From NCBI GenBank assembly GCA_963971305.1, contig OZ020304.1, positions 5,713,576-5,777,575 on the forward strand: a stretch of DNA of 64,000 bases, given 5' to 3'. Source of the DNA: Arcuatula senhousia (taxonomy: Eukaryota > Mollusca > Bivalvia > Mytilida > Mytilidae). Shown here one piece after another: positions 48,801 through 51,769 of this stretch. How positions within the stretch are numbered: the first letter of the stretch is position 1; the number at the start of each line of letters is the position of its first letter. A program made the position numbers and the translations under genes. The notes under the pieces are model-generated. The model searched no databases. It saw nothing but the letters and a program-made list of their open reading frames with translations, and was not told the DNA's origin.

Positions 48801-51692
48801 TTCGATTGATAAAAACAACCCCTAAGAAGCCCACACTCGCACACTGCCATAAATAGAGAAATTTCAGCTATAAACATGTAGCTTGGTTCCAGCAATTCAG
48901 TATAAATACTGTAGCAGAAGTTAAATCTACTAGAAAGTAATGCTGATTTTTTACCTGTAATTTATTCAACTAGAGAAATTGGCAATATCTTTTAAAAGAA
49001 AAGTCTGAATTGAGCAAAAAACTATCTCCAAACAAGGTTAACAAACATTACATTGCCAAAAAAAATACCTATTTAGCAAATGTTCAAATTAAAAGTATTG
49101 TTTTTCTTTTCTTGTAGAAATGACTCACCCCTGCACTGTTTTTCCATAACTGTTAAAAGTAAGTAAAAAAAGTCGATTAATTTAGTGAACAGTCATGCGG
49201 CAAATGCCGGTGTGTTTATAAGCAGAAATCTTCAAAAGTTACAGTTAGTTGACCATGAACATAGTAAAGAAATAGAATTACATACTATATAAAAAAAAAA
49301 TAAAAAAAAAATAAAATATGTTGCACTGTGGCCTGTGTATAAGTAAAATAGGTAAATAAATGGTAGGTGAAGCCACATTTAAAAGGTAAAACAAAATATG
49401 AAATATAAATAAATAAAACCTTTAAAACAAATAAAAACTAAATTGCCCAAATTTTCGGACATAAAGTCCTTCTTCAGGGGCTAAAAAGTAAAAAGATGTT
49501 ATCACATCGACTGACGAGGACAGAAGCCAATGATACTACATACTATATACAATAGATTGTCTTGTAGTTTTAAAAAAAAAATGAGCAGAAGCAATTATTT
49601 AAAGAGCAAAGAATCAAGAATATTTGTGAATAAATATAAATTTAGTTAATTTCAAAGTAACCCCTTTCTAGACATGTGCAAGTTGCACTTACCATTCTTA
49701 CTGTGATCTAGTTTTAGAGCTCGAGAAAAGAAGTGTTTGACAATTGTTAAGGTTTTATGGTTTTTATGTGAAACTGGTTCAATCACACACTTCACGATCA
49801 TTTCTTTACCACACTCTCTTAAAATACTTATTGAATAAAGGATAATCGCTGTAGCTGGTCGATGGGTTTTTAAAGGAATGCCCTCTGCATCGTCTATTTA
49901 GACACGCTGTGTGTCATGGTTCCTCCAGCCCATGACACACCACCACCAGTGTTAGCTGCTACAAAGATCTTCCTTTTCCAACATTCAATTACTCCTCTAA
50001 CTTTATACTTAACATAAATTCGTAGTTTTTACCGGCATCCTGAACTTTGATTGATAAAACGTCGAAGAAATGTCTTGATAAGATGCAAATTTTAAACATA
50101 AACTGGCCGTTGTCCAATTTGTGTTTTTTTCTGAATTGCCGCTTGATTGTGGGCTGTGTCGCGTACACTTATTCCATATCTCATTGCAGTTAAACACTTA
50201 AACTATTCATAGAAAACCCTTGTGTTGAGCATGAACATTGATATTTTTTATTATCCTCGCGCTAGCGAAAGCGCGGGGATAATGTTTTGCTGTTCGATGT
50301 ACGTATGTACGTACGTACGTCCGTACGTGTGGCGTTAATGTCCAGGATAATCTCTGTAACCACTGGGAGTAGAAAGATGAAATTTGGGTCATTGGTTGCA
50401 TTGTGGGTGGGGACTGTGCCGAAGGTTTCGGAATTTTGATACGGCCCCTAGGGGCTGGGCTGCATAGGCAGCCTTAGGGCACATTATTCCTTCGTCACGC
50501 AACTCCTCCCAGGTTATCTGGAATACCGAACTGAAACTTGCCTCAATAGTTGCACTCTGGATGTAGATTCTGCCGAAGGTTTCGGAATTTTGATATGGCC
50601 CCTAGGGGCTGGGCTGCATAGGTAGCCTAAGGGCACATTATTCCTTCGTCACGCAACTCCTCCCAGGTTATTTGGAATATCCAACTGAAACTTGGCTCAG
50701 TAGTTGCACTATGGATTTAGATTCTGCCGAAGGTTTCGGAATTTTGATATGGCCCCTAGGGGCTGGGCTGCATAGATAGCCTAAGGGTACATTCCTTTGT
50801 CATACATAATTCTTTACATTACTATCACTCCTACTGCCAGGGAGAAGTCTCATGTTAATACATTTACATTTGAAAGTATAAGTAATGCTCATTATAGTGA
50901 TAGTTTATTTCTTTCAATTATTTGCCCTTATACTATCAAACACCAGAGTAGCGCGGGGATATGCAGCGTGGCTGCTTGGACTAGTTTGTTAGTTGAAATA
51001 AAAACAGAATCTGCGAAAAACCGTCATAAAAAAATTTCTGTTTGTCACGGCTGGTCATCGCCTCACTCGTAGGTTTTTCTTTTAAAAAACGCCCGGTTAT
51101 GAGGAACAAGAGGAAAGGCGTCCACCTGAAACAGAAAGTGTGTCACGTTTGGCATGTTTTATTACATATTTCAGTGTAACACTTGTATATCGAAAAAGGG
51201 GGAACGTCATGTTGTGTAAAACTCAAATTTCATATGTTGGTGAGATTTTCAATTACTTTTAGTCAACGGAAGGTCAGTGATAGCACTGTGCATCACTTCA
51301 TTTTGCCATCACTGGAGGAGTAGAAAATTTTCCTCATAACAGGACGTTTTTCTCACGGAAAAGTTTTTATAAGAAAAAAATATGAGTGAGAGGCCGTGCC
51401 ACCATGCCAGAATTTTTTGAGTAAAAAAAAAAATTCTACCCCGTACGTGGTAATGAAGAAGGGAAAAGTTGAGATTACATCTATCTCAGTCGGTACATAT
51501 ATATATTCATATTATATTGGATTTCTATTCCCAGTACCAATTTGATCACTTTGTTATTAAAGGAAAAAATTACGGAAAAGAACTTTAATAATTATAAGCC
51601 AATGCAAACATTATTGTTAATTTTGTCAAATCGATTCACGATGGGAATTTTTGTTTTCAGAGTCTACTCCCAAACCAGTTGTTCCATTGATC
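12557..51692 (+). CDS. Partial gene for an extracellular multi-domain protein (eight internal exons)
   Basis: Eight exons (12,557-12,885; 14,174-14,326; 15,084-15,216; 16,404-16,589; 16,832-16,968; 48,180-48,359; 49,118-49,158; 51,661-51,692) have AG/GT borders and compatible phases, giving 397 codons without a stop. Short phrases recur in a family of secreted metazoan proteins, abundant in molluscs, that I know only as uncharacterised: WKIGTGPCG, RSDTGISNRSPV, IDQDNDVVNC, SSVPLQ, PPVFIDPTPP, GKHMLCAYVIDTDG. Six possible N-glycosylation sites (NQS, NRS, NVT, NDT, NMS, NRT) and spaced cysteines fit an extracellular site. Start, signal peptide and C-terminus lie outside the window. The ligand or role is unknown. 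Most of the span is one 31 kb intron full of mobile elements. Confidence 0.8.
12951..13588. mobile_element. TTAA-flanked terminal-inverted-repeat element
   Basis: The first ~100 bases (TTAAGAGCCTGTTCATGA onward, including ACCATGCAAAATCGTCCA and AGTATAGTGCAACTGAA) are repeated in inverted form at 13,480-13,588, ending TCATGAACAGACTCTTAA. TTAA at both edges would be the target duplication used by piggyBac-type elements. The interior holds a copy of short repeat X (13,059 onward) and no transposase. It sits 65 bases after the exon 1 donor. Confidence 0.6.
13058..13140 (+). repeat. Short dispersed repeat X, copy
   Basis: The core GAGATGTGGAATAAGTGTAC followed by GCGACACA is shared with 17,403 (+), 29,326 (-), 38,634 (+), 47,850 (-) and 50,185 (-). 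Immediately after come diverged purine-rich blocks ending 'ccacaatgg'. All six copies begin at the same GAGATGTGG, so this is a true element end. The open frames over it are incidental. Confidence 0.75.
13590..14173. other. Intron sequence, nothing recognised
   Basis: Between the TTAA element and exon 2; no gene or repeat pair was recognised. It ends with the acceptor TTTTCTCTACAG. Confidence 0.6.
14174..14326 (+). CDS. Exon 2 of those visible
   Basis: It lies between TTCTCTACAG and GTAATC. The first base completes the Lys codon split from exon 1 and the exon leaves two bases (AG) over. It encodes about 50 residues including FVGDQWVDTSI and RSDTGISNRSPV, the latter a strongly recognised phrase of the family, with the sequon NRS. 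No cysteine is present. Confidence 0.8.
14327..15083. other. Intron sequence, nothing recognised
   Basis: No supported gene or repeat structure; short frames on both strands are not coding. The acceptor at its end is a long T tract followed by AATGAAG. Confidence 0.55.
15084..15216 (+). CDS. Exon 3 of those visible
   Basis: The split Arg codon from exon 2 is completed by the first base and the exon ends in phase 0 before GTAAGT. It encodes about 44 residues with NVTTVNIMFIDQDNDVVNC, matching the family's Asp-rich 'D-D-V-C' segment that precedes a region of alternating strands. The acceptor TTTAATGAAG is weaker than the others, but frame and content agree. Confidence 0.75.
15357..16056 (-). 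pseudogene. Penelope-like reverse-transcriptase element, 3' fragment
   Basis: On the minus strand an open stretch from about 16,056 to 15,650 encodes KRDDFNFPIVNFPFL, then NIPSAPAYGVYVSQLIRYSRA and a C-terminal YGRHH region. This is the segment that follows the RT palm domain in an RT type very common in molluscs and cnidarians, which I take to be Penelope-like. The palm (YLDD) is absent. Downstream 3' sequence to about 15,357 seems to belong to it. It lies wholly within intron 3. Compare the fuller fragment at 39,277-40,212. Confidence 0.65.
16404..16589 (+). CDS. Exon 4 of those visible
   Basis: It runs from TTCTGTATTTAG to CAG before GTACTG and is 186 nt, phase 0 at both ends. It encodes 62 residues with one cysteine (EECKFTLDLSN), a segment IILIDVSDYSRNG and the ending YGPSAISLSSVPLQ, where the SSVPLQ phrase is shared with the family and precedes a beta-rich domain. 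It contains the sequon NDT. Confidence 0.8.
16832..16968 (+). CDS. Exon 5 of those visible
   Basis: It lies between CATTAG and GTAAGT, 137 nt, ending in phase 2. It encodes LYFEIVDHLEPPVFIDPTPP and then FEIYVGAMFSVTVYAAP, the start of an Ig/cadherin-like beta domain that exons 6 and 7 complete. The 31 kb intron that follows splits this domain. Confidence 0.8.
17403..17470 (+). repeat. Short dispersed repeat X, diverged copy
   Basis: It begins GAGATGTGGAATAAGTG with 'aacacgacacaacc', and continues 'ttaaaaaatccacaatg', parallel to the copies at 13,058 and 38,634. Confidence 0.7.
17533..18050 (-). repeat. Dispersed repeat Y, uninterrupted copy (empty site)
   Basis: The stretch is the inverted counterpart of 37,860-38,029 plus 42,203-42,560. 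Shared blocks include 'ggtggcaccaaactccagct', 'aagatatttgcagtgtatat' and 'ataccgtttgcattgtaaat'. At about 17,885-17,897 this copy is continuous where the other carries the 4.2 kb element Z, so it gives the pre-insertion state. Open frames here (17,616-17,902) are not coding. Confidence 0.75.
18142..20047. repeat. Fold-back region with ~100-base inverted arms
   Basis: The left arm (18,150-18,232: 'gaattggcttcttctggtcg', 'aactgcc', 'attatatgagatg', 'gtgtacgtggcataact') recurs inverted at 19,938-20,040 ('agttatgccccgtacac', 'catctcatataattta', 'cgatcagaagaagccaattc'). About 1.7 kb lies between, including the (GAGT)n repeat. Either a fold-back element or two opposed copies of one repeat would explain it. 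Confidence 0.55.
18792..19290 (+). repeat. (GAGT)n-headed dispersed repeat, apparently near full length
   Basis: The head GAGTGAGTGAGTTGGGTGTT then TTACGCCC matches the inverted fragment at 11,640-11,710; the tail 'gggccctgcacggaagg' matches the start of the window. It also contains 'ggggtcttttacatgcatg'. No conserved coding frame is seen. Confidence 0.6.
20050..21750 (-). pseudogene. LINE-A, 3' piece: reverse transcriptase palm to tail
   Basis: The minus-strand frame (about 21,750 to 20,185) encodes the RT core from CAFIDFEKAFD through RQGENLSPILFSIFLNDL and LLYADDTVLLAD, then the thumb and a cysteine/histidine segment CHLC...GDEYHYIMSC near the end. The catalytic YADD is intact. The 3' end is an (ATTC)n tail on the minus strand (20,060-20,080), typical of several non-LTR clades. 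The N-terminal part of the same ORF lies at 29,327-30,479 and 33,685-34,500, separated by later insertions. The first five codons of the open frame belong to repeat X. Confidence 0.85.
21751..21916 (-). repeat. Repeat X, distal half, split by the Gypsy element
   Basis: The reverse complement matches 38,720-38,887 closely ('catgaccataggtcactgct' ... 'ggcaaagtttcct'). The other half lies at 29,235-29,326. X sits inside LINE-A, and the LTR element sits inside X. The last four bases, CATG (21,913-21,916), are the left target duplication. Confidence 0.85.
21917..22543 (+). repeat. Left LTR of the Gypsy element
   Basis: It is 627 bp, starts TGTAACATTACG and ends GTGTTTCA, the same length as the right LTR, and no mismatch was noticed where lines were compared. 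A (CT)n run is followed by TATATATA (22,210-22,217), a plausible core promoter, then three copies of AGATTCTTAGA (22,243-22,302). The short frames within it are not coding. Confidence 0.92.
22556..22576 (+). promoter_or_regulatory. Primer-binding site
   Basis: Shortly after the left LTR lies TGGTGCCGTGACCAGGATC, which begins with the TGG expected to pair with a tRNA CCA end. The particular tRNA was not identified. Confidence 0.65.
22688..23551 (+). CDS. gag: Gag of the Gypsy element, with one in-frame stop
   Basis: The frame starts MAEGIAQNILENLAAQMAG and runs 288 codons including a TAG at codon 60 (22,865-22,867), after which it continues unbroken to 23,548. The N-terminal two thirds is an alpha-helical capsid-like region. 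Near the end are two CX2CX4HX4C zinc knuckles, CFNCNKFGHVAKNC and CWRCNKKGHIRRYC, which bind nucleic acid. The native stop TAA (23,549-23,551) follows the slippery heptamer directly. The early TAG either disables this copy, is read through, or is a sequence error; the rest of the frame shows no decay. Confidence 0.88.
23542..23586 (+). promoter_or_regulatory. -1 ribosomal frameshift signal at the gag/pol junction
   Basis: GGGAAAC (23,542-23,548) is read in gag phase as G-GGA-AAC, the X-XXY-YYZ form, and lies directly before the gag stop. After a 6-base spacer is a perfect 11-bp stem, GCTCTTTTTAC (23,555-23,565) with GTAAAAAGAGC (23,576-23,586), around a 10-base loop. Pol is in the -1 frame relative to gag (offset 1,142 nt between gag and pol codons), as such a shift requires. 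Confidence 0.85.
23549..27702 (+). CDS. pol: Pol of the Gypsy element: protease, RT, RNase H, integrase
   Basis: The -1 frame is open from the slippery site to 27,702, about 1,384 codons. Protease: ALIDSGAEVSLIN with the DSG at 23,682-23,690 and VILGNDFL downstream; the first ATG (23,830) lies after this active site, so translation must enter by frameshift. RT: CIDFRQLN, LPFGVCNAPGIF and YLDD (24,946-24,957). RNase H: YTDASDLAIGACL near 25,385. Integrase: an H-H-C-C zinc finger (EYHDDFHMG ... CITCQ) and D-D-E residues in GMDLSGPY, LTDNGTEN and NAKVERFHR. A GPY/F-like module is present twice in tandem. The C-terminus is an unusual acidic, serine-rich tail of about 150 residues. No stop or frameshift was found. 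Confidence 0.92.
26986..27153 (+). repeat. 87-bp tandem duplication inside integrase (GPY/F module)
   Basis: The 81 bases at 26,986-27,066 recur at 27,073-27,153 with no difference noticed, separated by GTCGAT. Each encodes SKLHSNWNPYYRITDQ and the residues that follow, the GPY/F-type module of the integrase C-terminal domain. The reading frame is kept because 87 is a multiple of three. Confidence 0.95.
27703..28607 (+). other. 3' untranslated region of the Gypsy element with polypurine tract
   Basis: About 0.9 kb between the pol stop and the right LTR. A 92-codon hydrophobic frame (28,284-28,562) has no signal-peptide plus ectodomain layout and nothing resembling an envelope protein. The purine-rich GAGGTGATAAGGAA (28,594-28,607) directly before the LTR is the likely plus-strand primer. 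Confidence 0.7.
28608..29234 (+). repeat. Right LTR of the Gypsy element
   Basis: It is 627 bp, TGTAACATTACG to GTGTTTCA, and matches the left LTR throughout the lines compared, suggesting recent insertion. It is followed by CATG (29,235-29,238). Confidence 0.92.
29235..29326 (-). repeat. Repeat X, proximal half, split by the Gypsy element
   Basis: The reverse complement starts GAGATGTGGAATAAGTGTAC and runs to 'gcaagcagtcttcaacatg', the same as 38,634-38,722. The left half is at 21,751-21,916. Confidence 0.85.
29327..30479 (-). pseudogene. LINE-A, middle piece: linker and N-terminal RT
   Basis: The minus strand encodes the region between endonuclease and RT and then RT blocks up to FRKGYSTIDHIFALHTLL, including LPEAWLIGNIIPIYKQKGD and KNYRPITLLSCLGKIF. 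Two frames are used: 30,368 to about 30,090, and about 30,090 to 29,327, so one small frameshift has occurred near 30,090. At the left edge the frame runs into repeat X; the RT resumes at 21,750. At the right edge it stops at the LTR of the protease-only element. Confidence 0.8.
30480..31071 (+). repeat. Left LTR of the protease-only element
   Basis: 592 bp, TG to CA, with AATAAA at 31,045-31,050 near its end as a likely polyadenylation signal. It matches 33,093-33,684 in order and length. The ORF at 30,971-31,165 crosses the LTR edge and is not coding. Confidence 0.9.
31344..31940 (+). CDS. Retropepsin-like aspartic protease
   Basis: 198 codons starting MRSVKPSASVFSIKSAIV. Residues near 35-45 read ALIDSGADISIV, the catalytic D-S/T-G loop of retropepsins, and LILGQDFL near residue 108 is the second conserved hydrophobic-Gly motif. 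The folded protease covers about residues 22-125; the remaining C-terminal ~70 residues have the 'PVVIPPFSECNVPL' style sequence that in Gypsy pol links protease to RT, but the frame stops before any RT. It most likely descends from a Gypsy pol by loss of RT, RNase H and integrase. The protease of the 7.3 kb neighbour has a similar layout but a clearly different sequence. Confidence 0.85.
   Translation: MRSVKPSASVFSIKSAIVNNNKVKVKLGKLYMNALIDSGADISIVNTSVLKKAFLNNDLPEVFQTDIYSVKGVCNKSLKLQGKTDLVIDVNGLQMMHHFYIIDNESFKLILGQDFLKAHHAFIDFSKQIVTFQNEMTAATLYTQQDKEKPINIAKITTPVVIPPFSECNVPLFISKIKDNETVILEPNKVLLNKKLSK
32293..32396 (+). repeat. Two 52-bp tandem copies within the protease-only element
   Basis: GCAACGTTGGATTTCCCATT and the bases that follow to 'cacaacgatggat' occur at 32,293-32,344 and again at 32,345-32,396. 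Confidence 0.9.
32440..32690 (+). repeat. GTTGATGA-rich repeats within the protease-only element
   Basis: GTTGATGA or GTTGATGT occurs more than ten times, including a ~100-base block repeated twice ('gcgttgttgatgattata', 'ttggataactgttgatgt', 'tattgaagatgaactgttga'). It is not coding and lies downstream of the protease ORF. Confidence 0.85.
33093..33684 (+). repeat. Right LTR of the protease-only element
   Basis: 592 bp matching the left LTR; AATAAA at 33,658-33,663. The purine-rich tract GAAGGAGGGGAAGCA lies directly before it. Confidence 0.9.
33685..34500 (-). pseudogene. LINE-A, endonuclease region of ORF2
   Basis: The minus-strand frame encodes an apurinic-type endonuclease: LNVCGIKTK at the start, CFTETKLDD, SGGIAFGYKK, VYVPPIN, the catalytic LTGDFNSRIG, and VDYFISSSQ at the end. 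Length and order are as in the N-terminal endonuclease of non-LTR ORF2 proteins. The frame is cut after SQFLK by the LTR of the protease-only element and resumes at 30,479. Confidence 0.85.
34546..35700 (-). pseudogene. LINE-A, ORF1 (nucleic-acid-binding protein), frameshifted
   Basis: ORF1 starts at 35,644 (MMSSMPNTPVYDS). After a Pro/Gln-rich head there is a long coiled coil (about residues 65-160, heptads such as KIDILVQKVDMMCEKLSRLD) and an RRM-like/C-terminal domain with RSMRENLIFTGIP and AHRFGKEY, as in L1-type ORF1 proteins. The frame ends at 34,772, but the same protein clearly continues in the next frame (34,812-34,546: LWPHYQEAKKHKQKAFFKRD), so a one-base frameshift lies near 34,775. 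Bases 35,645-35,700 would be 5' UTR; the element's 5' edge abuts LINE-B. Confidence 0.8.
35705..37505 (+). mobile_element. LINE-B, 5'-truncated, with intact RT frame
   Basis: The open frame to 37,344 encodes about 545 residues of a non-LTR ORF2 from just before RT to its end: NYRPVSLTSVTCKLMEHI, ILDFSKAFDVVPH, SGVPQGTVLGPLMFLLYIND, LFADDSLLY (catalytic FADD), PYLGVMF and a C-terminal RKIEMVQRRSARFI region. No stop interrupts it. The first ~57 codons of the computed frame (35,533-35,705) are antisense to LINE-A ORF1 and not part of it. The endonuclease is missing, as expected of 5' truncation. The 3' end is a (GTAGAT)n tail (37,482-37,504), typical of Jockey/I/CR1-type elements; the exact clade was not determined. 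Confidence 0.85.
37506..37859. other. Intron sequence, nothing recognised
   Basis: No supported gene or repeat copy; two short minus-strand frames are not coding. Confidence 0.5.
38634..38887 (+). repeat. Repeat X, longest uninterrupted copy
   Basis: It starts GAGATGTGGAATAAGTGTAC and matches both halves of the X copy around the Gypsy element (29,326-29,235 and 21,916-21,751). At 38,718-38,725 it reads CAACATGACC, with a single CATG, the state before that element inserted. The similarity stops at TTTCCT, but the repeat may extend further here. Confidence 0.85.
39277..40212 (-). pseudogene. Penelope-like reverse transcriptase, 5'-truncated and broken
   Basis: The minus strand reads from 40,212: ALNFLLDNIYIRFGKQIY, IGIPMGTNCAPLIADLFLYC and TYRYLDDILAIN, the RT palm with catalytic YLDD, up to KELTLN at 39,841 where a TAA interrupts the frame. 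It resumes at 39,801 with LSITNGRLH, KRDDFSFPIVNFPFL and APAYGVYISQLVRYAR. RT N-terminal blocks and any GIY-YIG endonuclease are missing. I assign it to Penelope-like elements from memory of the motifs. The hammerhead motifs upstream of it on the same strand (40,865-41,219) agree with that, since hammerheads are known from such elements. Confidence 0.7.
40865..40909 (-). ncRNA. Hammerhead ribozyme, nearly intact but with altered cleavage site
   Basis: On the minus strand: stem I strand GCGCCT, one extra C, the intact CTGATGA box, stem II GTCT-TGAAT-AGAC, the intact GAAA box, then TGCATGCC and the partner stem I strand AGGCGT. The base pair next to GAAA is lost because GTC has become GCC, so self-cleavage is expected to be weak or absent. 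Confidence 0.75.
41182..41219 (-). ncRNA. Hammerhead remnant in direct repeat with the previous one
   Basis: The minus strand keeps CTTGAATAGACGAAA and the flank 'aaaatttattgg', but the CTGATGA box has become CTATTAC and GTC has become GAC. It lies 319 bp from the equivalent point of the copy at 40,865-40,909, in the same direction, as in hammerhead-bounded retrozymes or the terminal repeats of Penelope-like elements. Confidence 0.65.
41404..41570 (+). repeat. Dispersed repeat, copy 3 of 3
   Basis: It matches 2,196-2,365 and the inverse of 7,640-7,860: 'aatgctcaatctcatatgga', 'aagaaaagacaa' and 'cctctcttccattgcgatc'-type blocks. Confidence 0.55.
42640..42815. repeat. Nested inverted repeats of an ACTAACCATACC motif
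   Basis: ACTAACCATACC occurs at about 42,669, 42,714 and 42,756, and its complement GGTATGGTTA at about 42,731 and 42,777; 'cacttgtttctagaaaaaaa' near 42,685 is inverted as 'ttttttctagaaacaagtg' near 42,815. The stretch can fold into a long hairpin with smaller ones inside. No protein is supported. Confidence 0.7.
43381..44005 (+). mobile_element. Helitron-like tandem-repeat element, family C
   Basis: Opening hairpin: TATACCCCGCCAC (43,381-43,393), ACGAA loop, GTGGCAGGGTAT, one mismatch. Then CCGT/CTGT microsatellite (43,440-43,490), three units of about 161 bp beginning TTTCCGACCAATAACTTG (43,501; 43,662; 43,823), and a closing GTGGCGGGGTAT (43,992-44,003) that is the inverse of the opening arm. 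No hairpin plus CTAG end was seen, so the 3' end may be lost. No protein is encoded. Confidence 0.7.
44330..44960 (+). repeat. Degenerate repeats with a GTGTTTTACGTAACGGC motif
   Basis: GTGTTTTACGTAACGGC occurs at 44,538 and 44,726, with variants GTGTTTTAATACGTTACGGT and GTGTTTTACGTTACGGC near 44,881-44,915. Each is followed by sequences of similar character ('aaaatttt', 'catgtt'). The period is near 188 bp and then breaks down. Confidence 0.5.
44961..46588. other. Intron sequence, nothing recognised
   Basis: No supported gene. An 83-codon frame at 45,437-45,688 has no recognised motif. Runs of A (45,708-45,772) and AT-rich sequence dominate. Confidence 0.45.
46589..46658 (-). mobile_element. 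Half-copy of the AGGCGTTTGGGTCC palindromic MITE
   Basis: GAGACGATATGAAAATCTTT through 'aaaatcctggacccaaacgc' matches one arm of the elements at 54,105-54,366 and 55,888-55,998. Only one arm is present. Confidence 0.7.
46684..47482. mobile_element. Terminal-inverted-repeat element with GAATTCGAATT-rich ends
   Basis: The ends are ATGCTGCGTTCACAC (46,684-46,698) and GTGTGAACGCAGCAT (47,466-47,480). The interior is crowded with GCGCATT, GAATGCG and AATTCGAATT motifs in both directions and three further internal GTTCACAC blocks. It carries the hammerhead repeat (about 46,880-46,965) as a probable insertion. No transposase is encoded. Confidence 0.7.
46892..46935 (+). ncRNA. Hammerhead ribozyme, all core elements present
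   Basis: Stem I: GCGCCT (46,892-46,897) pairs with AGGCGT (46,930-46,935; five Watson-Crick pairs and one G-U). Core box CTGATGA (46,898-46,904). Stem II: GTCT (46,905-46,908) with AGAC (46,914-46,917), loop TGAAT. Core box GAAA (46,918-46,921). Short stem III: A-C with G-T around GCGC (46,922-46,928), then the cleavage site GTC, predicted cut after C46,929. This is the minimal hammerhead form with a tiny stem III known from Penelope-like elements and animal retrozymes. The shared flank 'aaaatttattgtctggaac' marks a repeat family with copies at 4,265, 40,865 and 41,182. Confidence 0.85.
47800..47855 (-). repeat. Short dispersed repeat X, copy
   Basis: The reverse complement begins GAGATGTGGAATAAGTGTAC then GCGACACA, as in the other five copies. 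Confidence 0.8.
48180..48359 (+). CDS. Exon 6 of those visible
   Basis: It follows CTTTATTTCAG and ends GATGG before GTAAGT (phase 2). The first base completes the Thr codon split from exon 5 across the 31 kb intron. It encodes RVIIDQFLFTRRDGIQVNMS to GKHMLCAYVIDTDG, completing the beta domain begun in exon 5; the LCAYVIDTDG phrase is the conserved end strand with its cysteine. Sequons NMS and NRT are present. Confidence 0.8.
48360..49117. other. Intron sequence, one possible repeat
   Basis: Two overlapping minus-strand frames (48,589-48,895) cover GC-richer sequence with an arginine-rich translation. I find no domain in it and no second copy in the window. It may be a fragment of an unidentified element. 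Confidence 0.4.
49118..49158 (+). CDS. Exon 7 of those visible (41 nt)
   Basis: It lies between CTTTTCTTGTAG and GTAAGT. The first base completes the Gly codon from exon 6 and one base is left over. It encodes NDSPLHCFSITVK, the final cysteine strand of the beta domain, which pairs in the family with the LCAYV cysteine of exon 6. Confidence 0.75.
49159..49850. other. Intron sequence with a Penelope-type flank-like phrase
   Basis: AT-rich, no gene. At about 49,450-49,485 'ggacataaagtccttcttca' follows 'aaattgcccaaattttc', a phrase I associate loosely with the ends of Penelope-like elements; no RT is nearby. Confidence 0.35.
49850..49978 (+). repeat. Dispersed repeat V, third copy
   Basis: The core 'cagcccatgacacaccacca' then 'ccagtgttagctgct' matches 10,340-10,375; the upstream 'gccctctgcatcgtctatt' also matches. 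Confidence 0.65.
50135..50190 (-). repeat. Short dispersed repeat X, copy
   Basis: The reverse complement begins GAGATATGGAATAAGTGTAC then GCGACACAGCCCACAATC, nearly the same as 13,058-13,100. Confidence 0.8.
50250..50984 (+). mobile_element. Helitron-like tandem-repeat element, family D
   Basis: Opening hairpin: ATTATCCTCGCGC (50,250-50,262) with GCGCGGGGATAAT (50,271-50,283), one G-T pair, containing the GCGAAAGC mini-hairpin. A (CGTA)n tract follows (50,300-50,330), then about three units of ~154 bp (marks TGCATTGT 50,397; TGCACTCT 50,551; TGCACTAT 50,705). The 3' end has GCGCGGGGATAT (inverse of the opening arm), a hairpin GCAGC-GTG-GCTGC (50,963-50,975) and CTAG (50,981-50,984) followed by TT. 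No protein is encoded. Confidence 0.78.
50985..51660. other. Intron sequence, nothing recognised
   Basis: No gene or repeat pair was recognised. The last bases, ATTTTTGTTTTCAG, are the acceptor of exon 8. Confidence 0.55.
51661..51692 (+). CDS. Exon 8 of those visible (32-nt microexon)
   Basis: It lies between TTTTTGTTTTCAG and GTAAGT. The first two bases complete a Lys codon and the exon ends in phase 0, encoding KSTPKPVVPLI. This proline/threonine linker corresponds to the linker found after the beta domain in the family. The next exon was not found downstream in the window. Confidence 0.65.
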
Positions 51693-51769
51693 GTAAGTAC
51701 CTAGATGGCCTTAGCAGCTGCTAGAGGAAGGACCCATGTACATACACAATGTACTTATGTTTTGCTTTT

